Source: Rhodospirillales bacterium
GTDB lineage: Bacteria; Pseudomonadota; Alphaproteobacteria; Rhodospirillales; Casp-alpha2
DNA length: 35,689 bases
Assembly: GCA_013203595.1 (NCBI GenBank)
Contig: JABMNT010000096.1
Location: 1 to 35,689 of the forward strand
Reading direction: 5' to 3'
Position numbers and translations under genes: made by a program. The notes under the pieces are model-generated. The model did not search any database, had not been told where the DNA came from, and saw only the letters and a list, made by a program, of their open reading frames with translations. Each line of letters begins with the position of its first letter. Positions within the stretch are counted from its first letter, which is position 1. Of the stretch, positions 1-8,663 are shown piece after piece.

Positions 1-1325
1 CGCAGGACAAGGGCGCGGGCGATGGCGATGCGCGGGCGCTGACCGCCGGAAAATTCGTGCGGGTAGCGGGCCGGCATGGCCGGTTCCAGATCCACTTCGC
101 GCAGCACATCGTCGATCAGCTTGCGGCGTTCGTGGGCGTTGCCGCCAAGCCCGTGGACCAGCAGTCCTTCCTCGATAATCTGGCCGATCGACAGGCGCGG
201 ACTGAGCGAGCCATAGGGGTCCTGGAAAACGATCTGCATTTCCCGGCGCAGTGGCCTCAGCGCTTTGCCCGACAGCTTATCAATGGCATCGCCGCGAAAC
301 ACGATGGCGCCCTCGCTGCGCTCAAGCCGGATCAGGGCACGGCCCAGCGTTGACTTGCCGGAGCCCGATTCGCCGACCACGCCGAGCGTCTGGCCTTCGC
401 GCACCTGCACGGTGATGCCGTCGACGGCCTTCACGTAACCCACAGTGCGGCGCAGCACGCCCTTCTTAATGGGAAACCAGACCTTGATATCATCACCGGT
501 CATGATCTCGGCTGCCGCCGGATTGGGCGCTTCCGGATCGCCCTTCGGCTCAGCGTCCAGCAGGTGGCGGGTGTAGGCTTTGGCGGGGGTATTGAAGACA
601 TCGGCGACAGGACCCTGTTCAACAATCAGCCCGTCTTTCATGACACAGACCCGGTCAGCGACGTTGCGGACGATACCCAGATCATGGGTGATGAACAGGA
701 TCGCCATGCCCAGCTTGGCCTGGATCTCCTTCAGCAGCTTGAGGACCTGGGCCTGCACGGTCACATCAAGCGCCGTTGTCGGCTCATCGGCGATCAGCAG
801 GTCCGGATCATTGGCCAGTGCCATGGCGATCATGATCCGTTGTTGCTGGCCACCGGAAAATTCGTGCGGCAGCGCACCGAGCCGTGCAATGGCCTCTTCC
901 AGACCAACCAGGCCCAGCAATTCGACAACCCGGGCCCGGGCCTGATCGACCGTCATCTTCTTGTGCAGGAACAAAACCTCGGAAATCTGTTTTTCGATGG
1001 AGTGCAGCGGGTTCAGAGAATTCAGGGGTTCCTGGAAAATCATCGCGATCTGGTCGCCGCGCAGAAACCGCATCTCGCTGTCGGGCAGGCCGACCAGTTG
1101 CTGACCGTTGAAGGTGATCGAGCCTGTCGGGTGATGGGCCAGAGGATAGGGCAGCAACTGCATGACCGACAGGGCGGTGACCGATTTGCCGGATCCTGAC
1201 TCGCCGACCAAAGCCACGGTTTCGCCCTTTTCGATGGTAAAGGAAATCCCGCGCAGAGCCTCGACTGCGCCCTTGCCCTGGCCAAAGGTCGCCGCCAGGT
1301 TTTCAATTTTCAGCAGCTCACTCAT
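1..1325 (-). CDS. yejF: Peptide ABC transporter, dual ATP-binding protein (YejF type), partial
   Basis: Cytoplasmic ATPase that energises the oligopeptide importer encoded just upstream. Two ATPase domains are fused in one chain. Domain 1 has Walker A GESGSGKS near residues 41-48, signature FSGGQQQ near 156-162 and Walker B LLIADEP near 176-182. Domain 2 has a second GESGSGKS near residue 318, and its signature FSGGQRPRIAIARAL is the last thing visible before the left edge. About 441 codons are present; the family is usually about 530 residues, so the C-terminal end is missing only because of the window. The ATG at 1325 overlaps the TGA of yejE (ATGA), which indicates translational coupling. 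Signature 2 reads GGQRP where GGQRQ is usual. The Yej family is known for peptide and microcin C uptake; the substrate here is inferred. Confidence 0.93.
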   Translation of the reverse strand, partial: MSELLKIENLAATFGQGKGAVEALRGISFTIEKGETVALVGESGSGKSVTALSVMQLLPYPLAHHPTGSITFNGQQLVGLPDSEMRFLRGDQIAMIFQEPLNSLNPLHSIEKQISEVLFLHKKMTVDQARARVVELLGLVGLEEAIARLGALPHEFSGGQQQRIMIAMALANDPDLLIADEPTTALDVTVQAQVLKLLKEIQAKLGMAILFITHDLGIVRNVADRVCVMKDGLIVEQGPVADVFNTPAKAYTRHLLDAEPKGDPEAPNPAAAEIMTGDDIKVWFPIKKGVLRRTVGYVKAVDGITVQVREGQTLGVVGESGSGKSTLGRALIRLERSEGAIVFRGDAIDKLSGKALRPLRREMQIVFQDPYGSLSPRLSIGQIIEEGLLVHGLGGNAHERRKLIDDVLREVDLEPAMPARYPHEFSGGQRPRIAIARALVL

Positions 1326-2383
1326 CGATACACCTTTCGGGGATCAAAGGCATCGCGTACCGCCTCGCCCATGAAGACCAGCAGACTGAGCATCATTGCA
1401 ATGACAGCAAAGCCGGTGATGCCCAGCCACGGCGCGGTCAGGTTGGCCTTGCCCTGGTTCAGCAACTCACCCAGTGACGGCGAGCCGATGGGCAGGCCGA
1501 AACCGAGAAAATCAAGCGCCGTCAGCGTGGTGATCGAGCCCGCCAGGGTAAACGGCATGAAAGTGATGGTCGCGACCGTGGCATTGGGCAGCACGTGTTT
1601 GAAAATGATCTTCAGGTCGGTCACCCCAAGGGCCCGGGCCGCGCGGACAAAATCCAGATTACGGGCTTTCAGAAATTCGGCCCGGACCACACCGACAAAG
1701 CCCATCCAGCTGAACAGCAGCATCAAGCCCAGCAGCCACCAGAAATTGGGCGTGATCACACTGGCCATGATGATCAGCAGATAGAGCATGGGCATCCCGC
1801 CCCAGATCTCCATAAACCGCTGGCCAAGCAAATCCAGCAGGCCGCCGTAGAAGCCCTGAAAAGCGCCGACGGAAATTCCCACGGCGGCGCTGATCAGGGT
1901 CAGGGTCAGGCCGAACAGCACCGAAATGCGAAAGCCGTAGATGGTGCGGGCCAGCACGTCGCGGCCCTGGTCATCAGTGCCCAGCCAGTTGACGGCGCTG
2001 GGCGGCGCCGGTGCCGGCACCGGCAGGTCCTGGTTGATGGTGTCGTAGCTGAACGGGATCAGTGGCCAGATCATCCACCCCTTTTCGTTGATCAGGTCGA
2101 CAACGAATTCGTCGCGGTAATCGGCTTCCGTCTCGAACTCGCCGCCAAAGGTGGTTTCCGTATATTCAAACAGGGCTGGCGCATAAAGCCCGCCATCGTA
2201 GACCAGCAGCAGCGGCTTGTCATTGGCGATCAGTTCGGCGAACAGACTGAGCACAAACATCAGCATGAATATCCAGGACGACCAGAAGCCCCGCCGGTTG
2301 CGTTGAAAATTATCGATCCGTCGGCGGGTAATGGGAGTGATCGGCAAACCGCAAAACCGGTCGGCGTAGAGGGACTCAGACAT
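1322..2383 (-). CDS. yejE: Peptide ABC transporter, inner-membrane permease (YejE type)
   Basis: Second permease of the Yej-type peptide importer, 353 residues from the chosen ATG (MSESLYADRF). An in-frame start 33 bases upstream would run deeper into yejB. The N-terminus has the family pattern: a basic stretch (TRRRIDNFQRNRRG), one transmembrane segment, then a long periplasmic region naming the docking of the binding protein (near WLGTDDQGRDVLARTIYG). The core has several hydrophobic segments and an EAA-type coupling loop (AARALGVTDLKIIFKH) that should contact the ATPase. It overlaps yejB by 8 bases and yejF by 4, so the three are one translationally coupled unit. The identity as a dipeptide/oligopeptide permease is firm; the exact substrate is not. 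Confidence 0.93.
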   Translation of the reverse strand: MSESLYADRFCGLPITPITRRRIDNFQRNRRGFWSSWIFMLMFVLSLFAELIANDKPLLLVYDGGLYAPALFEYTETTFGGEFETEADYRDEFVVDLINEKGWMIWPLIPFSYDTINQDLPVPAPAPPSAVNWLGTDDQGRDVLARTIYGFRISVLFGLTLTLISAAVGISVGAFQGFYGGLLDLLGQRFMEIWGGMPMLYLLIIMASVITPNFWWLLGLMLLFSWMGFVGVVRAEFLKARNLDFVRAARALGVTDLKIIFKHVLPNATVATITFMPFTLAGSITTLTALDFLGFGLPIGSPSLGELLNQGKANLTAPWLGITGFAVIAMMLSLLVFMGEAVRDAFDPRKVYR

Positions 2384-3491
2384 CACGGGCCTCGAAATCA
2401 ACCCGCGGGTCAACAATGTGATACATCAGATCACTGAGTATGCCCAGCAGCAGGCCAAACAGGGTAAAGAAATAAAGGGTTCCGAACATGACCGGAAAAT
2501 CACGTTTCAGAGCCGCCTCGAAACCGAGCAGACCGAGTCCGTCCAGGGAAAAAATAATTTCCGTCAGCATCGATCCGGTGAACAGGATACTGACGAAGGC
2601 GGCAGGGAAGCCGGCGATGATAATCATCATCGCGTTGCGAAAGACATGGCCGTAGAGAACCGAGTGCTGGGTCAGGCCCTTGGCCCGCGCCGTCAGCACA
2701 TATTGTTTATTGATCTCTTCAATAAAGGAGTTTTTGGTGAGCATGGTCAGCCCGGCAAAACCGCCGATAATCATCGACAGCAACGGCAGGGTCATGTGCC
2801 AGAAATAATCGGTGATTTTACCGAAACTGCTGAGATCATCGAAATTCGGCGAGGTCAGGCCGCGCAGGGGGAACCAGTCCAGGTATCGGCCGCCGGCAAA
2901 CAGGATGATCAGCAGGATTGCGAACAAAAATCCGGGAACCGCGTTGCCGAAAATCACCAGCCCCGAGGTCCATACATCAAAGCGCGAGCCATCACGCACC
3001 GCCTTGGCAATACCCAGCGGGATCGAGATCAGATAAACCAGCAGGGTTGTCCACAGGCCGAGCGATATGGAGACCGGCATCTTGTCGATAACCAGCTGCA
3101 CCACGGTCCGGTCCTGGAAAAAGCTGTCACCGAAATCAAACACCAGATAGTTTTTGATCATCATATAGAACCGCTCATGCGCCGGTTTATCCAGCCCGTA
3201 CTGCTTTTCGATGGACTTGATCAGATCCTCCGGCAAGCCCTGGGCACCGCGATAGCGGCTCGACAGGCCGGCGTCCTTTCCGGCCTTGGGTTGCTGGCGG
3301 CTGGAGCCGGTTTCGGAACCGGCATCGCCGCCGACGCGGGCCGTCGCATCAACCGCATCACCGGTTAACTGCGCAATCATCTGCTCGACCGGGCCGCCCG
3401 GCAAAATCTGAACAACGGCAAAATTAATCACCATGATGCCGAGCAGGGTCGGAACGATTAACAGCAGGCGGCGGAGAATATAGGCGTACAT
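2376..3491 (-). CDS. yejB: Peptide ABC transporter, inner-membrane permease (YejB type)
   Basis: First permease of the peptide importer, 371 residues. The N-terminus (MYAYILRRLLLIVPTLLGI) is the classic first membrane segment of DppB/OppB/YejB proteins. A long hydrophilic insert follows at about residues 40-100, rich in Gly, Ala and Ser and ending in the conserved KQYGLDKP motif. Five further membrane segments follow, with an EAA-type loop (LTARAKGLTQHSVLYGHVFR) near residue 270. The gene begins 15 bases after the binding-protein stop and its stop lies inside the start of yejE. The order binding protein, permease, permease, ATPase matches the yejABEF operon. The linker composition differs from enterobacterial YejB, but such inserts are common in alphaproteobacterial homologues. 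Confidence 0.93.
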   Translation of the reverse strand: MYAYILRRLLLIVPTLLGIMVINFAVVQILPGGPVEQMIAQLTGDAVDATARVGGDAGSETGSSRQQPKAGKDAGLSSRYRGAQGLPEDLIKSIEKQYGLDKPAHERFYMMIKNYLVFDFGDSFFQDRTVVQLVIDKMPVSISLGLWTTLLVYLISIPLGIAKAVRDGSRFDVWTSGLVIFGNAVPGFLFAILLIILFAGGRYLDWFPLRGLTSPNFDDLSSFGKITDYFWHMTLPLLSMIIGGFAGLTMLTKNSFIEEINKQYVLTARAKGLTQHSVLYGHVFRNAMMIIIAGFPAAFVSILFTGSMLTEIIFSLDGLGLLGFEAALKRDFPVMFGTLYFFTLFGLLLGILSDLMYHIVDPRVDFEARDV

Positions 3492-3506
3492 GGGGGCGCG
3501 TGGGTC

Positions 3507-5333
3507 CTACTGAGCCGACGACAATTTGCTTTTGAGCAGGTTTTCCTTTGCCGGATCAACCCACCAGGCGAGAAACTGGTTGCCCTGGATGGGGGTGATG
3601 TCCGGCCGGCCAAACTTGTTCCAATAGGCAATTCGGTCATAGGTGGAATGAAAATTGGGGACCAGCCAGTGGCCCCACTGCAGAACCCGGTCGAGCGCCT
3701 TGACGGTGGTGACCAGTTGTTTGCGGTCGGGGGCGGCGATAATCTTTTCAATCAGTTCATCAATCACCGGATCCTTGATGCCGATGATATTGCGCCCACC
3801 TTCGATATCGGCGGCCTGTGATCCCCAGAAATCGCGCTGCTCGTTACCCGGCGACAGGGACTGGCCAAAACCGCCGATGACCATGTCAAAATCGTGGGTG
3901 TCCATGCGCCGCTGGTACTGGGATGTGTCGATGGTACGGACAGTCGCCGTGACCCCCAGCCGTTCCAGGTTTTTTGCATAGGGCAGGACAATGCGCTCGG
4001 AAATCGGGCTGTTCAGCAGAATCTCGAAGGCCAGTTCCTGTCCGGTTTCGGCATTGACGCGCCTTTTGTCTTTGATCACCCAGCCGGCATCGGTGAGAAT
4101 TTTCGATGCGGTCCGTAAATTTGCCCGGATTTTGCCCGGCGTCTCGTTCTTCGGCGGGTTGTATTCGGTGGTGAACACTTCGTCGGGGATGCGGCCCCGG
4201 AAGGGCTCGAGAATAGCCATCTCGTCCGGCCCCGGCAGGCCGGTGGCCGCCAGTTCCGAATTGTCGAAATAACTGCGGGTCCGGGTATACTGGCCATAGA
4301 ACAGGTTCTTGTTCGACCATTCGAAATCAAAGGCATAGGCCAGAGCTTCGCGCACAGCGCGGTCCTTGAAAAGGCTGCGCCGGGTATTGAACACATAGCC
4401 CTGCATCCCCGACGAGCGGTCATGGCTGATCTCTTCGAGCTTGATCAGGCCTTCATCCACATAGGGGATTTTGTAGGCCGTGGCCCAGGATTTGGAGGAA
4501 TTTTCCGCCCGATAATCAAATTCGCCGGCCTTGAAGGCTTCCAGGGCAATGGTCCCGTCGCGGTAATAATCGTAGCGGATCCGGTCAAAATTATACTGGC
4601 CCTTGTTGACCGCCAGGTCCTTGCCCCACCAGTCCTCGACCCGCTTAAAAGTGATCGCGCGCCCGGCCTCAAACTTTTCGATCTTATAGGGACCGCTGCC
4701 CAGCGGTGGCTCCAGGGTTGTTTTATCGAACTCGCGGCCTTCCCAGTAATGTTTGGGAAGGATCGTGAACTGACCGATAATCAGCGGCAGCTCGCGGTTT
4801 TCACCGGGTTTGAAGTTGAACCGCACGGTCCGTTCGCCGGTTTTAACAACCTCGCTCACATTGCCATAATAGAACCGGTAAAAGGGCGAGCCCTTGGTGA
4901 TCAGGGTATTGAAGGTCCAGATCACGTCTTCCACAGTCACCGGTTTACCGTCGTGCCAGCGGGCTTCCTTGCGCAGGGTGAAAGCGACCCAGGAGCGGTC
5001 TTCCGGCATCGATACGGATTCGGCCAGCAGGCCGTATTCGGTAAAGGCTTCATCGGCCGAACTGGCCATCAGGTTGTCGTAGATAAAGCCCAGGCCCGCC
5101 GCCGGATTGCCCTTGACGATAAAGCTGTTAAAGGAATCAAAGGTCCCCTGTGCGCCCAGCCGCACCATACCGCCCTTGGGGGCGTCCGGATTGACGTAAT
5201 CAAAATGCGTGAAACCGGCCGGATACTTCAGGGTTCCGTGCATGGCAACGCCATGTGCACCGGCCACCTCGGCGGCCCGTGCCCCGGTCATGGAGATCAG
5301 AAAAACCGCAAATACCGCTACAAGTCGACGCAT
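3507..5333 (-). CDS. yejA: Periplasmic peptide-binding protein (YejA type, SBP family 5)
   Basis: Periplasmic receptor of the peptide importer, 608 residues, close to the usual length of about 600. The start is ATG 5333, which has an AAGGGA Shine-Dalgarno 7 bases upstream; an in-frame start 69 bases further upstream would put a hydrophilic extension before the signal peptide. The signal peptide is MRRLVAVFAVFLISMTGARA with predicted cleavage before AEVAGAHG. Family 5 solute-binding features include HFDYVNPDAPKGG, WTFNTLITKGSPFYR, PPLGSGPYKIEKFEAGR and VREALAYAFDFEW. It is the first gene of the operon, and the 139 bases upstream hold no other gene. The function in oligopeptide capture is family-level knowledge. 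Confidence 0.93.
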   Translation of the reverse strand: MRRLVAVFAVFLISMTGARAAEVAGAHGVAMHGTLKYPAGFTHFDYVNPDAPKGGMVRLGAQGTFDSFNSFIVKGNPAAGLGFIYDNLMASSADEAFTEYGLLAESVSMPEDRSWVAFTLRKEARWHDGKPVTVEDVIWTFNTLITKGSPFYRFYYGNVSEVVKTGERTVRFNFKPGENRELPLIIGQFTILPKHYWEGREFDKTTLEPPLGSGPYKIEKFEAGRAITFKRVEDWWGKDLAVNKGQYNFDRIRYDYYRDGTIALEAFKAGEFDYRAENSSKSWATAYKIPYVDEGLIKLEEISHDRSSGMQGYVFNTRRSLFKDRAVREALAYAFDFEWSNKNLFYGQYTRTRSYFDNSELAATGLPGPDEMAILEPFRGRIPDEVFTTEYNPPKNETPGKIRANLRTASKILTDAGWVIKDKRRVNAETGQELAFEILLNSPISERIVLPYAKNLERLGVTATVRTIDTSQYQRRMDTHDFDMVIGGFGQSLSPGNEQRDFWGSQAADIEGGRNIIGIKDPVIDELIEKIIAAPDRKQLVTTVKALDRVLQWGHWLVPNFHSTYDRIAYWNKFGRPDITPIQGNQFLAWWVDPAKENLLKSKLSSAQ

Positions 5334-5472
5334 CAGCCATCCCTTTTGTGTGTTATGCCCTACCCGAATATGAATAGTGGGGGTCAACGGGGTTTCAATC
5401 AAGATATGACCGCTGATTATGGCAGAGTTGTGACTGTTTTTTATGAACTTTCACCCTTTTCAGCGGTTTTTT

Positions 5473-6237
5473 CTAGGCTACGGGAAAGCTGACCTCGACC
5501 CGGCCGACAGCGGGCATATCCATCACCACCTGGCTGCCCGGCTCGAAAAACAGCACCCCGGTGCACGAGCCGGTGGTGATGATCTGGCCGGCGGCGATGG
5601 GATGGCCGCGTGCCGCACAGACGTTGACCGTTCCCGCCATCAGGGCAAAAACATCGGCAACCGGGCTGTTGCTGACATCCCCATAAACCTTGGCCCCGTT
5701 CACATGCAGGGTCACCGGCTGCGTTGTCGCATCAATAGTCTGCCAGCCTGTGGTCACCGGCGCGCCGATAACAATCGCTGCATTTGACTGGTTATCAGCC
5801 ATTTTAAGGCTGGCGTCCTGGCCCATACCATCGACCATGCGGCTGTCGACCACTTCGATCAGGGGCAGCATTTCACTGATCCCGGCGATGATGTCGGCGC
5901 GCCCATAGGGGGCCTTGCTGGCCGGAAAATCCTGGCCGAAGCGAAACGCGATCTCGCCCTCAATGCCGATCATAAACAGCTCCGATGCGGGAATTTCGGC
6001 CCCCGTTCCATAAATGTCCCGGGCATAGATCTGTCCGGCGAAGGGGGCCTTGGGATCATCCAGCGGCGATGTCTTCCAGGCCCCGATCGCAAGGCCCAGT
6101 TCAGCCGTCACCAGGTCGTGGACCGCATAGGCCTCAGCGATGGATATCGCCGCCGTATCGCCGGGCTGCCACGCCACATGGTCGCGGCGGGCCCTGACCA
6201 GATGGCTGGCGATATCGGCTGGTGAAAGCTGGCGCAT
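5473..6237 (-). CDS. 2-keto-4-pentenoate hydratase / fumarylacetoacetate hydrolase-family protein (MhpD-like)
   Basis: Probable hydratase of 2-hydroxy-alkadienoates (2-keto-4-pentenoate or 2-oxohept-4-ene-dioate), 254 residues. The start MRQLSPADIA has a strong GGGGGGAA Shine-Dalgarno; a longer in-frame start lies inside that site and is rejected. The fold is the FAH/MhpD fold, with the metal-binding acidic motif IEGEIAF near residues 98-104 and the later EVVDSR motif. The C-terminus carries the family pattern ITTGSCTGVLFFEPGS. Such enzymes act after meta-cleavage of catechols, yet no extradiol dioxygenase or aldolase lies beside it. Its neighbours are a peptide importer and fliG, so context gives no pathway. 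It could instead be a paralogous decarboxylase or hydrolase of the same fold. Confidence 0.85.
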   Translation of the reverse strand: MRQLSPADIASHLVRARRDHVAWQPGDTAAISIAEAYAVHDLVTAELGLAIGAWKTSPLDDPKAPFAGQIYARDIYGTGAEIPASELFMIGIEGEIAFRFGQDFPASKAPYGRADIIAGISEMLPLIEVVDSRMVDGMGQDASLKMADNQSNAAIVIGAPVTTGWQTIDATTQPVTLHVNGAKVYGDVSNSPVADVFALMAGTVNVCAARGHPIAAGQIITTGSCTGVLFFEPGSQVVMDMPAVGRVEVSFPVA

Positions 6238-6447
6238 TGGAAATTCCCCCCTGTAAAAACAAGGATCACCTATACGCAAGGGACCTGATTAAGTCGATAG
6301 GTTGTTTTGGCAATTTATAAACAGGGGCGGATTTGCCTGCCGTTTTCCTCCCTTCCTTTAACAAATTCATCGATAATGAAGTGTCAGAGTGCATCGCCAT
6401 GCATTCAGGTGTATTGTTACATATATTCAAACAGGTTAAAAAAATTC

Positions 6448-7467
6448 ATGGCCCGTGTAAAAGACGATTATGGAAGCTTATCGGGTCGTCAAAAAGCGGC
6501 TATGTTCATGCTTGCAATCAGCCCTGAAAATTCCGCCAAATTGTTTGAAAAAATGGACGACGAAGAAATTCGTGATTTATCTCAAGCGATGTCATCTTTG
6601 GGCTCAATCAGTGCAAATCTGATTGAGCGATTATTTGTCGAATTTGCCGATGCCTTATCGAGCTCCGGCGGCCTGGTAGGCTCCTATTCTTCGACCGAGC
6701 GCCTGTTGATGGGGGCTTTGCCCGAAGAGCGCGTCGCGCAGATTATGGAAGAAATGCGAGGCCCTGCTGGTCGCACCATGTGGGACAAACTGAATAACGT
6801 CAGTGAAGTGGTGCTGGCAAATTACCTGAAAAATGAATACCCGCAAACCGTAGCCGTTGTGCTCACGAAAATCAGTCCGGATCACGCGTCCCGTGTGCTT
6901 GCCATTCTACCGGAAAATTTCTCGCTGGAGTGTATCATGCGCATGTTGCGCATGGAGGCGGTGTCAAAAGATATTCTGGATCATGTTGAACGCACGCTGA
7001 GGTCAGAATTCATGACCAACCTGGCCAGCACTGCACGACGCGACAGCCACGAGCTGATGGCCGACATCTTTAACTCCCTTGATCGCAATACGGAAAACCG
7101 TTTTATGACGGCCCTGGAAGAGCGCAACAGAGAATCCGCTGAGCGGATCAAAGGATTGATGTTCACCTTTGACGATTTGTCGGCTGTTGATTCCGGCGGC
7201 ATCCAGTTGCTGCTTCGTCAAGTCGAAAAGGACCAATTGGGGCTCGCCTTAAAAGGCGCGTCGGAAGAGGTTCGCGGGTTGTTTTTTTCCAACATGTCCG
7301 AGCGTGCGGGTAAGATGATGCAAGAGGACATGGAAGCTTTGGGGGCAGTGCGTCTGAAAGATGTCGATGAAGCCCAGTCCGCCATCGTACAAATCGCCAA
7401 GGCGCTCGCCGATGCTGGCGAGATCGTTATCGCCAGCGGCGGTGAAGAAGACGAATTGGTATTCTAG
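6448..7467 (+). CDS. fliG: Flagellar motor switch protein FliG, isolated gene
   Basis: C-ring component linking the MS ring (FliF) to the stator through its C-terminal torque domain; 339 residues, normal for FliG. The ATG at 6448 is chosen because homology begins at once ([20 protein letters not shown]). An in-frame ATG 141 bases upstream would add an unrelated AT-rich leader. Conserved features seen: the EHPQ-type motif as EYPQ at 130-133, the torque helix charges K269, R286, E293 and D294, and the C-terminal MSERAG and [10 protein letters not shown] segments. All key residues are present or conservatively replaced, so it looks functional. No other flagellar gene is within the window, whereas fliG normally sits with fliF, fliH and fliN. 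Codon use is visibly AT-richer than in its neighbours. It may be a second, acquired copy. Confidence 0.93.
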   Translation: MARVKDDYGSLSGRQKAAMFMLAISPENSAKLFEKMDDEEIRDLSQAMSSLGSISANLIERLFVEFADALSSSGGLVGSYSSTERLLMGALPEERVAQIMEEMRGPAGRTMWDKLNNVSEVVLANYLKNEYPQTVAVVLTKISPDHASRVLAILPENFSLECIMRMLRMEAVSKDILDHVERTLRSEFMTNLASTARRDSHELMADIFNSLDRNTENRFMTALEERNRESAERIKGLMFTFDDLSAVDSGGIQLLLRQVEKDQLGLALKGASEEVRGLFFSNMSERAGKMMQEDMEALGAVRLKDVDEAQSAIVQIAKALADAGEIVIASGGEEDELVF

Positions 7468-7497
7468 TGCAGTCCATGTTCATATGGACTGCACTAG
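7464..7497 (+). repeat. Perfect 14-bp inverted repeat at the fliG stop codon
   Basis: Arms CTAGTGCAGTCCAT (7464-7477) and ATGGACTGCACTAG (7484-7497) are exact reverse complements separated by six bases. The TAG stop codon of fliG lies inside the left arm. A strong hairpin would form at the end of the fliG mRNA. No U-tract follows (the next bases are CGCCTTTGACC), so it is not a canonical intrinsic terminator. It may protect the 3' end, aid termination, or be a protein-binding palindrome. Confidence 0.8.
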
Positions 7498-7512
7498 CGC
7501 CTTTGACCTATT

Positions 7513-7649
7513 GCCCAAAAAAAACCGGACCCGAAGGTCCGGCAAGTTTAACAGGGAGGTTGTCAGAGAGGCGCTTATGGGAAAAGCGCCGCGGGGGGGA
7601 GCCCGTCTCTGACAGCTAACAACCTAGCCCATGGATGTTGCCATCCAAT
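7513..7649 (-). ncRNA. Candidate structured small RNA of about 135 nt, unclassified
   Basis: The minus strand holds a chain of elements expected of an independent sRNA. It begins near 7649 with a hairpin of six base pairs (7632-7647) closed by a GCAA loop. A central domain follows, in which TGTCAGAGA pairs with TCTCTGACA around an inner hairpin GGCGCTT/AAGCGCC and a run of seven C residues. It ends in a CCGGACC-TTCG-GGTCCGG hairpin followed by eight U. A promoter candidate lies just upstream at 7656-7684. Hallmarks of RNase P RNA, tmRNA, 4.5S RNA and 6S RNA were looked for and not seen. The C-rich unpaired segment could pair with purine-rich ribosome-binding sites, which is inference only. 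It could alternatively be processed from the 3' region of the lipoprotein gene. Confidence 0.6.
7517..7542 (-). terminator. Rho-independent terminator with UUCG tetraloop
   Basis: Read on the minus strand, CCGGACC, loop TTCG and GGTCCGG are followed by eight T. This is a textbook intrinsic terminator. It would end the candidate sRNA, and perhaps read-through from the lipoprotein gene that stops about 200 bases upstream. Confidence 0.9.
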
Positions 7650-7655
7650 AACCAG

Positions 7656-7684
7656 ATTGTATCTGTATTGTTAACGTCTGTTAC
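7656..7684 (-). promoter_or_regulatory. Promoter candidate for the small RNA
   Basis: On the minus strand GTAACA (7684-7679) and TACAAT (7661-7656) are spaced 17 bases, matching 4 and 5 of 6 consensus positions. A start about 7 bases downstream would fall at 7649, exactly where the first hairpin of the candidate RNA begins. It lies in the 60-base gap after the lipoprotein stop codon. Confidence 0.5.
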
Positions 7685-7744
7685 AGTTTCGGCTGATGAA
7701 TCACCTTGCGGTTCTATCAAACGCGATCCCCGCCCCTTGCCTGA

Positions 7745-8437
7745 TCAGGTGGTTTTACCGCCGTTCAGGAGCGGAACTTTATCAACCCGCGGGGGCATTT
7801 TCCGGACAGGCAGTTCATTGCGGTCTCCGCCATGCTGGACCCATAACTGAATAAAATCCCGGGTCTTCAAATCAGCGGGATTAACACCATAAACCACCGC
7901 GACCAATCCACCATCGAAGGTCAGGACGCCGGTGCCGATACCCTTGCCCCTGTAGGGCCCTTTGGGCTGGCGTCCGGCGTTGCGAATTTTTCCCGTAACC
8001 TCGGCACTGTCATCAAAACAGCGGAGTTTGACGTCGCTTGCCCTGCCAAAACCCGACCAGCTGTAATACCCCTGACAGACCAGCTTTCCCTCCGGGTCCC
8101 GATAGCCCAGATACTTGACTCCGTGCGGTCTGATACGGCCGTCATACACCGTCGTCCCGGCAAACATAAACCCCTGTAACCTGGCGGTGCTGGCAAGGGA
8201 CGCGTTTGTCGCTTTTTCCGCCACGGCCCTGCGGCCAATGACCAGCATCAGAACCGGTGTCTGACTGCAAAGTCTGGCTTTACAATAATTTGTCGAATAG
8301 ACCAGCTCTGCGGCTTCGGGAGATTGCGCCAGGGCGGCTTCCTTGTTAACCAGCCCCGTTCGTTCGTCAATCCCGACATGGGTTACCGCACATCCTGCCA
8401 ACCAGACAGCGACCCCCAACATCATCAATAAACGCAT
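7745..8437 (-). CDS. Hypothetical lipoprotein
   Basis: Not recognised as a known family. The start ATG 8437 has a strong AAGGAGGG ribosome-binding site; an in-frame start 30 bases upstream lies ahead of that site and is rejected. The product has 230 residues with a lipoprotein signal peptide, MRLLMMLGVAVWLAGC, lipobox LAGC with Cys16 as the lipidation site. The residue after Cys is Ala, not Asp, so outer-membrane sorting is expected. The mature part is Gly-rich with aromatic clusters (GYYSWSGFGRASDVKLRC) and two further Cys in YCKARLC, which might form a disulfide. No enzyme motif is visible. It is monocistronic, divergent from the SOS operon, and followed by the small-RNA locus. Confidence 0.8.
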   Translation of the reverse strand: MRLLMMLGVAVWLAGCAVTHVGIDERTGLVNKEAALAQSPEAAELVYSTNYCKARLCSQTPVLMLVIGRRAVAEKATNASLASTARLQGFMFAGTTVYDGRIRPHGVKYLGYRDPEGKLVCQGYYSWSGFGRASDVKLRCFDDSAEVTGKIRNAGRQPKGPYRGKGIGTGVLTFDGGLVAVVYGVNPADLKTRDFIQLWVQHGGDRNELPVRKMPPRVDKVPLLNGGKTT

Positions 8438-8663
8438 TCTCCCTCCTTTTGGCAGGCCATCGCCCATCCCGGTTCCGCATCCCTGTTTGGACGCTGACCC
8501 TAGATATTTCCCGGCTTATTAGAAAGCCTTTTCAAAGCCGCTACCGCAGGATCAAGGTGCCAACGCCTGCTGCCTTTCCTGTTGATATGGAAACAGCTGA
8601 GATCGGAAACCGGCCTTCAACAATCTGCAAGCCGGTTATTGACGAGCGGCTTTTCTGTGGCTA

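Noticed and set aside
3257-3360. Hydrophilic insert of the YejB-type permease as a sign of a frameshift or foreign insertion
   Set aside because: The frame is continuous and the flanking motifs are intact; similar linkers are common in alphaproteobacterial YejB proteins.
7513-7649. Assignment of the small RNA as 4.5S, 6S, tmRNA or RNase P RNA
   Set aside because: Hallmarks such as the GGAAGCAGCC-type SRP loop, the tmRNA tRNA-like ends and the conserved RNase P core were not seen; the length is also short for the last three.
7361-7850. Short plus-strand frames in the gap after fliG
   Set aside because: They cross the sRNA stems and the lipoprotein 3' end, have no ribosome-binding site and no recognisable product.
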